Source: Parelaphostrongylus tenuis
Taxonomy: Eukaryota; Nematoda; Chromadorea; Rhabditida; Metastrongylidae
Direction: 5' to 3'
Length of the DNA: 64,000 nucleotides
NCBI GenBank assembly: GCA_019055375.1
Contig: JAHQIW010000829.1
Span: 62,001 to 126,000, forward strand
In this document: positions 1 through 11,600 of the stretch, piece by piece
Layout: each line of letters opens with the position of its first letter
Position numbering within the stretch: position 1 is the first letter of the stretch
Notes under the pieces: model-generated
What the model was told of the DNA's origin: nothing
Seen by the model: only the letters and a program-made list of their open reading frames with translations
Databases searched by the model: none
Program-made: the position numbers and the translations under genes

Positions 1-78
1 GCCCTCTGCAGAATCTACAGTTATTACACGTTTATAATGCATATTTCTCCCACATGGTGACTTCTATAGGCCTGACGA

Positions 79-430
79 TGGGTCAAGTCAATGGATTTTC
101 AATCCACAATCAAGTCTACTAATAGCTTGAAAACTAAGCTCTGCCGTATTTTTATCGTGATTGTTGTCATTCGAAAGCTCGTAATCTCGAGAATCTAAAT
201 ATGTATGACATTTCATTTTTTGTAACTGTTTGAGGTGTTTTATCACATCATCGACTATGGCGAAGCGCTTTCTTGCCAAGGATTGTTGCAGTGAGCTGAA
301 AAGATGGTAGTCACTTAGAAAAAGCTTTGGACTATACGATGGATTAATTGAAGTTCCCACCCTGATTCTTCATTCTTTTGCAATGTCAGACGTGCAATAT
401 GTGGACGAGCATTATCTTGACGCCGCATCG
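79..430 (-). pseudogene. mariner transposase, C-terminal remnant
   Basis: On the minus strand a reading frame contains the mariner box DNARPHIARL (around 385-418) and, after a frameshift near position 358, PSYSPKLFLSDYHLFSSLQQ followed by a basic helix segment ending near position 88. These match the second and third acidic residues of the mariner DD34D catalytic core (DNARPH and SDYHLF) and the region after them. The first catalytic aspartate and the N-terminal DNA-binding domain were not found in frame. The frameshift and the absent upstream part mean it cannot make active transposase. The window begins near its 3' end, so the terminal repeat cannot be judged. Confidence 0.8.
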
Positions 431-689
431 ATAAAGCTGTCACATTTGATTTTGAGGTGTTGGTATCGCATTCACGGAACTTTTGAACCATCTTTGTGTA
501 GTTCGTTGATCAGTCGCCTTGTGGTAAAGTGCTCTAAATAGTTTTGCATCGCTTCAATGGCCGAATGACCCAAGTGGAACGTTCAGGAGACGTTCACAAG
601 TTAAGTTTTGAAGTGTTCATTCTAAAGTGAAGGGTCCTTTCTTATGAGTAGGGAACAAATGAACAACCGACCTCATTCGCTTGAGAGGA

Positions 690-1060
690 ACTTTTCATGG
701 AGCCTGAACTCCGTAGTCACTTTCGCGATGCAGTAATCTTCCCAGTTCTCTTTTTCATAGAAGAAAAGTGGACTAATACTTCGACCATGCCAGGAAATCT
801 GCCCACCACTTACGGGACACTGGAAGAACATTCTCTAGTCAACACTCCCAACTTTCAGCTAGCCTACACGGTAACTGATGAAACACAGATGAACCGGTCG
901 CATAGTAAGAAGAACAGATGATAGATCGAAGAAAAGAACAATGGAATGAACTTCAACAGAATGCAGGTGTTTTCTTGCGCGACCATCCAGAACGATATGC
1001 GAACGTGTTTGTGACTAATGTCAACTATCTGCATCCGCAGACGGCAGTGAGTAAACAATT
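690..1060. other. unassigned stretch with one possible exon
   Basis: No known family is recognised. On the + strand one frame is open from about 912 to 1063 and reads through LQQNAGVFLRDHPERYANVF; it meets a donor-like TGAGTAAAC only if the GT at about 1050 is used. Codon use looks gene-like but no acceptor with a good pyrimidine tract was found. The neighbouring + frame from 697 has no recognised domain. Confidence 0.2.
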
Positions 1061-1374
1061 ATGAAATGATTATTGTGTACGCTACGATGTTCGAAACAGT
1101 GCCGAAATTCGCGCTAACGCGAAGGCAAGCTAAGCAAGTGTCCAAATTATTACGAATAAATTGGACAAAATGAGTGAAAACCGGACTTAGCTTGTTGGTT
1201 TTCTTGTTTTCACAGCCACATTCCGTGAACTGCGCAGAGTTTAATCAAACATCTGGTCTGCCAGTATATTATTTGAAAAAGTATATTAGGCGAAGAGAAT
1301 TTCAGCTACATGTGCGTTATAAACTTTATATGTTCCTAACAAAAATACCGTGTTCATTCCTATAACATTTAATA
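1061..1374. other. intergenic, nothing recognised
   Basis: AT-rich sequence between a mariner remnant and a mariner-derived miniature element. I see no splice-supported exon and no clear repeat. Confidence 0.4.
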
Positions 1375-1721
1375 TCAGGCTGGTGCAAAAGTAACTGCGT
1401 CTTCACACTGTGTTAACATGGCAATCAGTTTTGTAATATGCTTCAAATGACGAGAAAGGTAGAATGGCTAGCGTTCAGTTTCTCTGCAACATCTCGTGTA
1501 GTCGTGTAAATAGGATAAGCTCTAAAGATCGTTTTCTTATGACTTCTGATGAGCCTAATTCAAATGTCATTACGGTTCACGCATTGTCGAAATGCGTCTC
1601 CCTCACGAGACTAGTTTCCTAGGCAGAATGCGTCGTTGATGCTGCGAGTTTTCTGTGCTGCTACATGACGCATTTCGGACTCCTGGTTTAAACTCGCAAC
1701 TAATTTTGCATCAACCCTTTT
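1375..1721 (-). mobile_element. mariner-derived miniature element with inverted ends
   Basis: The left end begins CAGGCTGGTGCAAAAGTAA and the right end, read on the other strand, AAGGGTTGATGCAAAATTAG, so the termini are imperfect inverted repeats of mariner type. Inside, the minus strand encodes TTRDVAEKLNASHST (about 1465-1510), which matches the second helix-turn-helix of mariner transposases. The whole is only about 350 bp, so it is an internally deleted copy mobilisable only in trans, if at all. A relative with the same left end and the same coded motif lies at 12777. Confidence 0.75.
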
Positions 1722-2208
1722 CATAGTCTAAAATAAATATACAATAGACAGAAAATAATGCGTCGTTGGCAACAAAACATAAGGCGAGAAATGGGAAGTT
1801 ATTTATAACTTAACCAAATTTTTCAAGAATTGTATTCTAGTATTAAACGACGCATTTCAACTATGCATCGTTTGAAGCTTGAATGTACCCTGTCACTCTT
1901 TTACCAACTTAGCATAATACTGTCAAGGGTGGCATGAACTTTGCTGGACCAATTTCATTCAAATTTTATCGGTCGAGGCACGTATCAGTTCAAAAGGCTC
2001 CGTGATTATCTTCGACAGTGGACTCACTAAGTCACTGAAAAAATAATAATTAAAATAAAAAAAAGGACTCACTAAATCAAAAGTGCGACTCTCCTCTAAG
2101 CCTCGGCATGAGTAAAGAAATGCAAATTTTCTTACGGCTGTCCTTTTCTCTAATTGAACCTTGCACGAGGGTGGTACGCTTACTTAGTCAAAATTTGATA
2201 GTTATCTT

Positions 2209-2395
2209 TTCCGCTACCCCGCCTTCGTCAGAGCCTTTTTCATACTAATATAAGAGACGTCAGCGGTCATATGTGACACACTGAAAAAAAATTCGAAAAA
2301 AAAAACGAATTTTCACAGTGTGTCACATAAGACCGGTGACGTCTCTCATATAAGTATAAAAAGGCTCTGACGAAGACGGGGTCGCTGAAACGTTA
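2209..2395. repeat. foldback element, about 80-bp arms
   Basis: An imperfect inverted repeat. The left arm (about 2214-2295) contains CTTCGTCAGAGCCTTTTT, GACGTCAGCGG and GTGACACACTG. The right arm (about 2305-2390) contains their complements and ends in GACGAAGACGGGGTC. A short A-rich spacer lies between. The flank GAAACGTTAGCCATCAGCTTTGA recurs at 61197 after a related arm, so this is a dispersed family. There is no coding capacity; it is probably a non-autonomous DNA transposon. Confidence 0.85.
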
Positions 2396-2439
2396 GCCAT
2401 CAGCTTTGAGAAAAGAGACGTACCAGCCTGCGCAAGTTT

Positions 2440-3345
2440 TAATTAAAAAAGGCTCGCCAATATTCTGCTATCCATGAGAATGCAATATTTGCTCGGCTTA
2501 ATTTCGTATTTGCGCTCTTCTTGAAAATATTTCTTTGTTCCTTGACGATGCACGACAGGCGGTCGCATAGTACGGGCTCGTGCAAGCGGACATCTTCGAC
2601 AGGTGAAATTTGGTGAACTGCCTTGCACATCGTCACCTTACTTCCCCAACTGTAGGCATTCTCCGAATGAAGTAGGAACAGTTGAGACCACACATCGTTA
2701 ACTGTATTGGTCCCCGGATTATCAGACGTGCTTTCCCGATATCGGCTATCATTTCAAATCTTTGGGAACAGCGCCTTTTCTGCTTTTTCTTGAGTGTTAT
2801 GCGATAGTCAAACAATCTTGTGCTGAACTTTTTTGTGAAAAGGCCGTTTTAGTGCGCTGTAGCGGTATAAATATGATAATGTATCACACTAAGCGCGTTT
2901 TCTGTCATTTATTTGGGATTTTTTTCCCTAATTTCATGAATTCTTAGGTTTTTTGTAATGCAATCGTAGAGTAAACTTTGTTATACCGTTTTGTGAGCTT
3001 AGACTTTTACTATCTTTTACATTGTTAAATAAACCTGCTATGATCCTAGGCCGAAACAACCTAGGATTCTGCATGAAGAGCATATGAACGTGTAGAGGAA
3101 GACTTGTACTATCAGAGTCGTGTTTGATCAAGAGTGACTTTTTCAAAGCGGAGAAAAAACTCAAAACAAATAGCAAATATCGCGCGCCCACATGTGAATC
3201 GCTCACGATTACTAGGAAACAACGAAAAATGCACCAAAATGCACCGAGTGTTGAAACTTTTTTTTTTACTGCTACAGCTCATAAAGGGGACTTTTAAAAA
3301 AGAAGGCCTTAAAACTGCCGGATCCAGGGCATCGAATGATTATTA
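2440..3345. repeat. degenerate dispersed repeat (CTGTAACAGC-type family)
   Basis: Contains the recurrent module GAACGTGTAGAGGAAGACTT followed by a TACTATCAGAG string and GGAGAAAAAACTCAAAACAA (3085-3170), then a TACTGCTACAGCTC string (3268) and GAATGATTATTAAAAG (3335). The same ordered modules recur near 20310, 21080, 5330, 35150 and 56290. Short open frames here show no conserved domain. The nature of the parent element is unknown. Confidence 0.5.
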
Positions 3346-4342
3346 AAAGTCTAGGAAAGAACAAGAAAACGAGTCGTCCACAGGGCTTAAAAATGATAGC
3401 TGATCATGGAGAGGTGCGATACTAGCTGTTCATCGATCTTCTAGAATTCCTCTATTCAAAGTTATTCGTTTATCAATTTCCAGGAACATCTGCTGCAAAT
3501 ATAGAATGCATACTATTTAGATCTTTCAAATTTATTTTACTCACCATTCATAATTGCATAGAACTCAAATATACGATCTATTATATAACCAAAACTCCTG
3601 AACCAACTAAAATTAATGCATTTTTTTAAACCAGAAACACATGTAGCTCAGTGGAGTCATGTCTCATAGCATACATTCCAGTTTTCCTTTCTTCTGGAAT
3701 TGACAAATTGACAATATAATGGATTGTAACGATAAATAGTTCTGACTAAATGCATTAATGCGCCTTCGGGGATCATAGCATATTTCAAATCTGCATTCAA
3801 TTACGTGTATGATGCGACTTGAACAAGATGCATAAAATAGACTGAGCCTATCGGTGCCGAACACATCATCTTTTATCCTTCTCTTGCATCTCTGTTTTTA
3901 GTTTCCTCTTGCGTGACTTATTTGGTGCTCAACGTCGTTTTTCTTCAGTCTTTCCTTCACTTTCCTCCTAACCATAATTATCTTAACCCTATTCCCTTTT
4001 CTGCCCTTTCTAAATCACACGACTAGCGTTATATTCGTTTTCAGGGACCTTATACTTCTCATTAATTGTTGAAATGCAGCAACGAATAATACGACGAACA
4101 AGTTTTGGTGGTTCAACACCGAGCCTGCGACGAAGTAGCGTCTCAGCAAAAGATATTCAAGCTATTCAGGCAGCACTTGCGGTATCAATTTCCTGTTCTT
4201 TTTGAACAATTTCACTTTTTTGAATTCATCAACATCATCTAAATCCTTTTGTAATGCTGCGCATTTGATACTGTACTTGGGGATGTGATATCAACACTGA
4301 TTTTGACCATTTGAAAATTATTAGCACATAATGACAGATAAG
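3346..4342. other. intergenic, nothing recognised
   Basis: AT-rich. One frame near 4075-4180 reads AATNNTTNKFWWFNTEPAT-like low-complexity coding, without splice support. No repeat family is recognised before the SINE at 4343. Confidence 0.3.
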
Positions 4343-4643
4343 AGCGCATGTGGAGCAGTGGTTAGAGGTGCTCTGCGTCGTACATGAGGTCGATGGTTCG
4401 ATCTCGCGCTTATGGCTCATCAAGCCATCCATCCCTCCGGGGTCTCGGTATATTGGTACCAGACTGGTCTCAGACTTGTTTATGAGGATAAGCAGCACTG
4501 ACTCGGTTCAGCGGGAAGCCACCGCGAGTCATTGTAAGGCCAGTAATGCATTCAACACCTCAAACGAAGTTAAAAATTGAAGACGAATGCACGGCGCATC
4601 CCCTAGGAATTGATCAACGCCGCGAGCTTTATCCTTTATCCTT
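4343..4643 (+). mobile_element. tRNA-derived SINE, best-preserved copy
   Basis: The 5' head has an A-box-like TGGAGCAGTGGTTAGAGG and a B-box-like GATGGTTCGATCTCG, the internal RNA polymerase III promoter of a tRNA. A body follows, containing AAAAATTGAAGACGAATGC, and the 3' end is ATCCTTTATCCTT. The flanks AATGACAGATAA (about 4330) and AATGAAAGATAA (4644) look like a target-site duplication with one mismatch, as expected for LINE-driven insertion. At least nine other copies are in this window. Short open frames in it are incidental. Confidence 0.85.
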
Positions 4644-6899
4644 AATGAAAGATAAATGTAGACGCATTTTATTCAGTAATTTATTGAAAATAGATGTAGG
4701 ATCGATTTGTAGAACTGACCGCAAACCACCTCTCATATTAATTTACTTTCCCGATCTGAAAGCCATTACCGAATGACGCCCAGCGCATCCCACACTCATA
4801 CAAGCATCATGGAAGACGTAAGATAGTCAGCTCTATACCAGCCGACAATAGGAAACGTCATGGTTTTGTTGAACTGTTGACTTCTTAGGGTAAGCCATAT
4901 AAGGCTTTCGGTGTGCACTGTGTCTCTTGTCCACCGTATCGAAAGTCGTGCCTATATGACCTTACGACGAATCTGCTCAGCAACTCGGAGTAACCGGGAT
5001 TCCATCGATACTGACCTGCTAAATTTCAACTGAACTGATCTTGATGAGACCAAATGCGTAAAATTAAACACGCGTCGAAAATTACTCTCCATTGAAGCTG
5101 TTTTTGCAACATTCTTGAGATAAACTCATTATATTGCGGTGTAGCAGTTTTTGTTCGGTTAGGGGTATAAATAGCTTTTCGGATGAGAATTAGCAACAAT
5201 CTACGCAGAGACAAGGTTACGTTTCGTGTTTCTACACTTAGCTGCTTGGGTTAGGCTAAGTAGAATGTTTATTTGGAACTATAAATGAAAATGAAAGCTC
5301 AATCCCATGCAATGTTAGGACAAAGTTTCTTTTACAGTCGTAATATAGAAAGCCTAAAATTTCTATGAAAAGGAGAAAAAACTCCAAACAACTAACGAAG
5401 ATAAGCGCGATAATGTGCACAGTGTGAAACGCGATCCTTCCCTATGCTGCTACAGCGCTCCCAGAAAGATTTTTTTGAAACTAAGGCGTTGAAATCACGA
5501 AATTTCTATCGAGTGATTACTTTATGTTTAAAGAAAAGGCAAAATTCCTTATCCTTTAAGAGTCGAAAAATTCATACCATTTAGCAGAAAATACCTTTAC
5601 ATCACTTTTTTCATTCATTTCATACGACCCGCCTTCACATCTATGATCAGCATCTCAGCATTTTTTGAACTCGCTTCGTTTCTTAACACTTACCGCTAAC
5701 AAATATCTTTGAGCATCTCGAGTGTAGGTTGGGTTATTGCTTGAATATTGTCTTCTTTATGAATGTCATTGGATAAGGGTTAAGTTGATTTTCCCTGGAG
5801 CCTCATCAAAGGTGTTTTAAAGATCTGGACGTTATCAGGCATATCTACTACTAAATTTTTAACCCCGGAGAAAAAAAGGCCTTTCGAATTCTGGACCTAG
5901 TAAATTCACAGAGCTCGTAATGAACGGCATTACTACTTCGTTGCCCCTATGTTTTTTTCAAACGTATTCACAGTGCTGTATTTTTCAAACGTATTAAGTG
6001 CTTAATCCGTATTCACAGTCTAAGCAAAAGAAGGCCCAAAATTTCCTGGCTGATAAATACAGTCTGTATCACTTTGTTAGAAAAATAAACATGAGCTGTC
6101 TACTTTCTTGTTGATGCACTGCAAAATACTTTCCCTTTCTTTTATCTCTCTCATTCTGATGGACTCAAAAATATTTTCAATTTTTTAAGGAAGCCATGCG
6201 ATTATTTGAAAATTGGGGCAGAACTAATGCTCTTTTCAGAAACAACAACCATCGGAATCGTTAATTTTATGCATGGTTGTTGTCGTACCGTTGCTTTCAT
6301 TCTTTTATTTGTTCTTAATTCATCAACATCATGGTAGTCTCCCAGAGGTGGGTTCACAAATTTTACATGTTGTCTCAGAGCATTAGCAACAAATGTGCGC
6401 GGGCAAAGTTTAGTGTGCTGAGGTAAATTTGAATGCATTCACTGGTCAGTTGGATTCTTAACGAATTTTCTTTTATCAAAACCAAATTCAAAAATTTTCG
6501 AACCATGTAAATTGATTAATCATTTTTAGGGTTTCAAACGTCAAGATCATCGTCTAGTTTGAGAGAAATTTATCTTTTTCTAACGACTTATTTCATATTT
6601 TACGTAGACACCTCATCTTATTCATTTTTTTTGTCGGTCAGTATTTCAAAGAAATAGGAAACACTCAATAGAGGAAGATAAAGGATGAGTGAATACATGA
6701 TTATGGAGGTAATCAAAGAAGTCGTTTGAAAGTCTTATCACTTCCATAAACAGGCAGCAAAAAATAAGATAAAAATATAGTGATGTCGGGTTTTCGAGTC
6801 GTATACCAGTTGAAGATTCGAAAGCTTTCTACTTGCTGCTTATAAACTTGACTTATCACACATCAAACACATCTTCAAGCTAATGATGAGACATATCTA
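4644..6899. other. intergenic, degenerate repeat and unassigned sequence
   Basis: The 5270-5560 part holds a copy of the dispersed module family (AGGAGAAAAAACTCCAAACA at 5370, TGTGAAACGCGATCCTTCCC at 5422, CTGCTACAGCGC at 5447). A 20-bp-scale direct repeat (TTTTTCAAACGTATT) occurs at about 5952 and 5981. Between 5600 and 6900 I see no exon or named element. The minus-strand frame 6202-6438 has no domain or splice support. Confidence 0.35.
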
Positions 6900-7398
6900 T
6901 TGTTTCGAGTGTTTTCTTAAGACCACAGCTCAAATTTCAATATGCCTGGTAATCATTATTTGAGCCACGCATGTCAGTGGTCTGTTAATGAGGGCTGACT
7001 TATAGAGCCCGATACACGTGTTTCGATCTTGCGATCTCGTCAGTCGGGCAGTTGCCCTTTCTCGGCATTACCAGGCATATTGAAATTTGAGCTGTGGTCT
7101 TAAGAAAACACTCGAAACAAAAGATATGATATATTGAATATACTAGCCACAAGCATTCGAGTGTACAACACTGTGTATTTGGTGAGTTTTTTACTGGACA
7201 TAGAGTGTAAATCGTACGTCGTCGCTAACTCTTATTGTGGGGACTGGAGCACCCACAGAGACTAGCAAAAGACGAGAAAGGGCAACTGCCCGACTGACGA
7301 GATCGCAAGATCGAAACACGTGTATCGGGCTCTATAAGTCAGCCCTCATTAACAGACCACTGACATGCGTGGCTCAAATAATGATTACCAGGCATAAT
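6900..7398. repeat. interspersed repeat family A, inverted pair
   Basis: A left block (6900-7065) and a right block (about 7066-7108 plus 7190-7397) are reverse complements over their shared parts. Landmarks are GTTTCGAGTGTTTTCTTAAG, TTTGAGCCACGCATGTCAGT, GATACACGTGTTTCGATC and CAGTCGGGCAGTTGCCC. Other copies lie at 10351, 14868, 41688, 50590 and 61817, and a short one at 39182. The family codes for nothing recognisable. The 61817 copy shows the same order in one orientation, so the inverted arrangement here reflects two insertions or a rearranged element. Confidence 0.75.
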
Positions 7399-8662
7399 GA
7401 TAAATCATTCCGCGTTGATCTTTTCCTTAAAGATGAGTCGAGCATTTCAGTTAATTCGTAGTGTCGTAGAGATGACTAAATGCATGTCTGGCCCATAGAT
7501 TAACTTACGGTGGCTTACCGATGTATTGAATCAATGTTGTAATCATGCAAAATCAGTAAGTTATATTTTGCGGCATAAGGCTGGTGGCGAACTTGGTTTT
7601 CTTGGAGCAGTGGATGAATTAAGTCAGCGACGAGTCTGTAGGAAAGGTCACATGTTTTTACTAATAAGCTTTGATGGGATATATTTTGATCAATTCTATA
7701 CAAAACAAGCCCTGATTAGAAGCACTGTTTAACTCAAATTATAACTAGTGAATCCGAATTCGAAAGGCTTTTCAATTTTTGGAGTAGTCTCTCACAAGTT
7801 CTCAAGTTATTGGAGTTAATTTTTTTTTTGCTTCATTTAAAGAAATGATCTGGCTATATGAGTGCAAAAACTGCTATCAACTTTACAAAAACTAAAAAGG
7901 GAATGTGAGTCTGTAACTATGATATGGAGTCCTACTCATTGTATAAAATGTTCAAGGAGTTGTGCTAACTCATGTATACTTATTAAAAGGAAACGAAAAA
8001 TAAGCAAATGAAAGGAAAGAAAATTTCGAGTTCTGCAGTAATTTCGACTACAAAAAGCAAGCACTAACATATTTTGTTAATATTAATTATTTATTAGACC
8101 TAAAGAAACAGAACACAAAGAATAGAGAAGTCTCCAAAGGCAGTATAGGCATATTAATATGCTTTTCCTCGCACTTATTTCCTCATAACTGAGCGAACAT
8201 GAATGCTTATATGGGAGAGCGGTAGAGCTGCATGCAGTGATTTCAACTATAACTTTTCTCGATAGCTTGTTTTAGAGAGTGGTGTTTATTAACTATATTT
8301 TCCATAATCATTAGGCCACTTATCCAATATGAGTGCATTGCCTGACGTGGTCTATCAGAACTAGTTTTTATACTTAGTTTACACAAGAAAACTTTTCGGA
8401 GAATATTTTTCGATGCTCTTCGCGTTTAGCAAGGCAATACAAGTATTTTTTAAGTGTTGGGCATTCCCACGGGTAGATATAGATATGTAAAGTTCCAAAA
8501 AAAAATTAGGGCAATGCTGAGTTCGTGGATATTTGATAAAATGAAAGTTGGTGTGACGCTGACCCTCATTAGGCCGTACTTTATGCTATAGCTTGTAATA
8601 TACATAACTTTCAAGCTTTTTAATACCTATTTTGAATTTCTTGCTGGACTCATTACTATTTC
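7399..8662. other. upstream region of the sterol reductase gene
   Basis: An N-terminal exon of the sterol reductase would be expected here, carrying the first membrane helix. I found no hydrophobic exon with matching splice phase. The + frame 7526-7732 and the minus frame 7515-7703 have no recognisable domain. No dispersed repeat was identified. Confidence 0.3.
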
Positions 8663-8664
8663 AG
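8654..8664 (+). other. acceptor site before first recognised exon
   Basis: The acceptor TACTATTTCAG lies immediately before ATGATG. It could be a cis acceptor for an unseen N-terminal exon or a spliced-leader acceptor placed right at the start codon. The family alignment favours a missing upstream exon. Confidence 0.5.
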
Positions 8665-11600
8665 ATGATGTCAGCCCAACGAAAAATGCTATTTGTGAAG
8701 GAAATAATATCATCATTGTATGATATAGCCGCCTGGAAATTCACAGTTGTTTTTCTATCACTCCAACTGATTTTCCACTGGATTTTACCACATGATACCG
8801 TTTATCTTTTGAGTTCGAGCGGTAAGTGGCGACTCTCAAAGATTAAACTTGTTCATTGATGAGCTCTTTTCAACCGATGACAGTAGAAGTCGTATCATTT
8901 TCTACTCAAACAAAAAATTTTTCTTCGAAAGTTTCTGCTTCTTTCTCCACTTGGTTTTTCTACTCCCTCTTTTGCATTTACCTCACAATGTTGCTGAGAT
9001 ATCCTCATGCTATAGTCCTTTCTTTTACTTCCAATAGTTTCTCTTTTCGTTGTCCTCCCGAATTTTCTGAGTGTTGATCTTAACGGCTGGAGAACAATAC
9101 TAATAAGTAATTAGATAAAAATTTCATAAAAATGAGACAAACTATTATAAAATGTAATGCGTTCAATTTCAAGCCTCCAGTCTTCAAAAAAACAGAAGCT
9201 TCTTTGACAATCAATCTCAGTCTATAACTCAAGCAAAGCGCTATTTTTTCTCCGTTTATCGTCCAAAAATAAAAGCGGTCAATAATTATCTGTCGGGTTT
9301 ATTGAAGTGGCAAGTAACTATGCAGTCAAGAAAGGGTCAACTTAGTCATCATTTAAATTGCTCACATCATCACAGTAGATTCGATCACAGGCTTCTAGTT
9401 AAAATCGTAAACAATTAGAGCTGTTTTGATAGAAGTATTACATCGGTCAAATCAATAAAATGTATTCCTACTTGGCTTCATCAATAACTTCATTGTCGAA
9501 TTACGATATCAGTCCACGGCTACAATATATCCGATTACTGTATCCCGAAAGTGGTTATCACTTCTACGAGGAAAGTTCCTCAAACAATTTCTTTATGCCA
9601 GTTGCTTATTCCTTTGGGAAACTATAAGAAACCTATGTTTTATTTGCCTTATCGCTTTTCTACAGGCTTTCTGAATTATCATTTTCAAATTAATAAAGAA
9701 ATAATGACACCCTCCCTTGATTTTAAAATCATTTCAAAAAGAAACCAAGAAACAAGCATTTTTATGCATAAAATCTCGGATTATATTCAGTTCCGTGAAT
9801 TTTTAGCACATTTCTTTCTTTCTGGATTTGACTGATATATATTTGAAAATGTATTGAATATATGTATTTTAGGTGACACAAAGAAGTCAGTAAACGGCTT
9901 CAGTTCATCCTTATTGCTTTGTTTGCTGTATGTAATGGGCAGCAAACTTGGCTTATATCGTGACGATTTACTATTTATTCATTTTCCATCAATCATTTTG
10001 TGTTTTGCTGTTATTTGTGTGACAATGTACGCTATAATGTTGATCAGTTATCGATTAGGAGACCAATACAGTGGTAAGTAATCCATTTATTTCCCACCTC
10101 TTCTGCATTTTTTCCCAACATGTGCTATGAATTTTCTTCCTACGACTCTTCTTTCAAAAACATAGCACTTTAGGCGACATCATTTCTCGGGAAGTCTTTG
10201 GCCTTAGATGAAGATTTGTTAGTGATTGATGAAACAGCTTAAACTATTTCTTCCATGCTTGAAATGTTTAACGAACAAAATGAAAAGAAAAGCATTCATT
10301 TGAGAATTAGGAGTTTCATATCAAATTTAAGACTTCCAAGTAAATCCTTTCATTATTATTTGAGCCAGCTTGTCATGTGGTCTGGTAAGGGCTCTTGTAC
10401 AGTGTTTTCGTTTCGTTCTTACAGACTCGTCAGTCGGGCAAAACTCGTCGTCTTTCGATTTTTCTATAAGTCATTTCTCTCGGGAGCTCTACTCCCTTAC
10501 AGAGAGTCATCGAAGACGAACGATTTACACTCTATGTCATGTGAAATTTTCACCTAACACAGAGTTTTTGAGCTCTCGATTGCTCGTAAAAATATTCCAA
10601 GATTGTAATTCCAAGTAAATCATAGAAAATTAGATTCTGCTCTAAGAAGGTGTACCATAAAAGTTTTTAAAGAATGTAAAGGAATTTCTGAGCGAAATAT
10701 TAGAAAACTTACGCAAAAGTTTGACCGCGGAAAGTGGATTTGCTTCGAAAAAAACTGAGTGGCCTGTTTTATCGATGTTTTCTCCATAGTGATTGCCGAT
10801 GTTCCATACCAAAATCGTGCGCTGCTATGCTTGCACTCGAAATCTAGAACGTTTCTGACCTTGTTATTCTTTTGCATTATTTATATTTATTTTTGTATTT
10901 ACATCAATATATGAGTGCTTGATTATGTTTCATGCTTCCCTATTTGTTTCGTCTTGGATTGAAGGCGTTCTCAGGTATCCCTCCAGGATGCTCAGTAAAG
11001 CATCGTTCTTTGCAAAGAAGCTCCTTAATCCAAGCTGAGAACAGACTTGACATCTCATTCAGAAGTCTAGTGGAAACTGATCGTGATTCGTCGCGGCAAA
11101 GTGAGGAACCGTCCCCCTGACTTATTTCTAACAAAAGAAAAGGAGTGAAAAGGGAGAACATACCAGAGTTATCGCACTTCCATTGCATATTGACAGCCCA
11201 CTAAGAGGGTGTGAAGAGTAATTGTTATGATTATACTTTTCCCCTTGCTCAGCATTTTTTCCCAGCGCCCACTTTGAAGTCGATTGTTGATAGGATTCTA
11301 GATTATTTACTTAGTCGCTTATTTTTTCAGTAACTACCATATCCGAATTCTGTTTGGTGTCGAACTTCATCCAACCATCCTCGATATCGACGTTAAGCAC
11401 TTTGTTCGATCTCGTATCACATTCGTTATTTGGCCGTTATTTATCATTTCATCGATTTACTATCAGAGGAATATGCAAGGCAAAATCACAAGTGAGCAAC
11501 CAGAAGTTTCCTTGACTCTATTTGAATATTTCTTCTTAACTAGATAAAAGTGCTGGACTAATTGTTCAATCGAATGACCAGTTTTCTTTTAACCTTGGCA

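Noticed and set aside
9551..9835. 94-codon + frame between sterol reductase exons 1 and 2
   Set aside because: Exons 1 and 2 join in phase without it, and it has no counterpart in the family.
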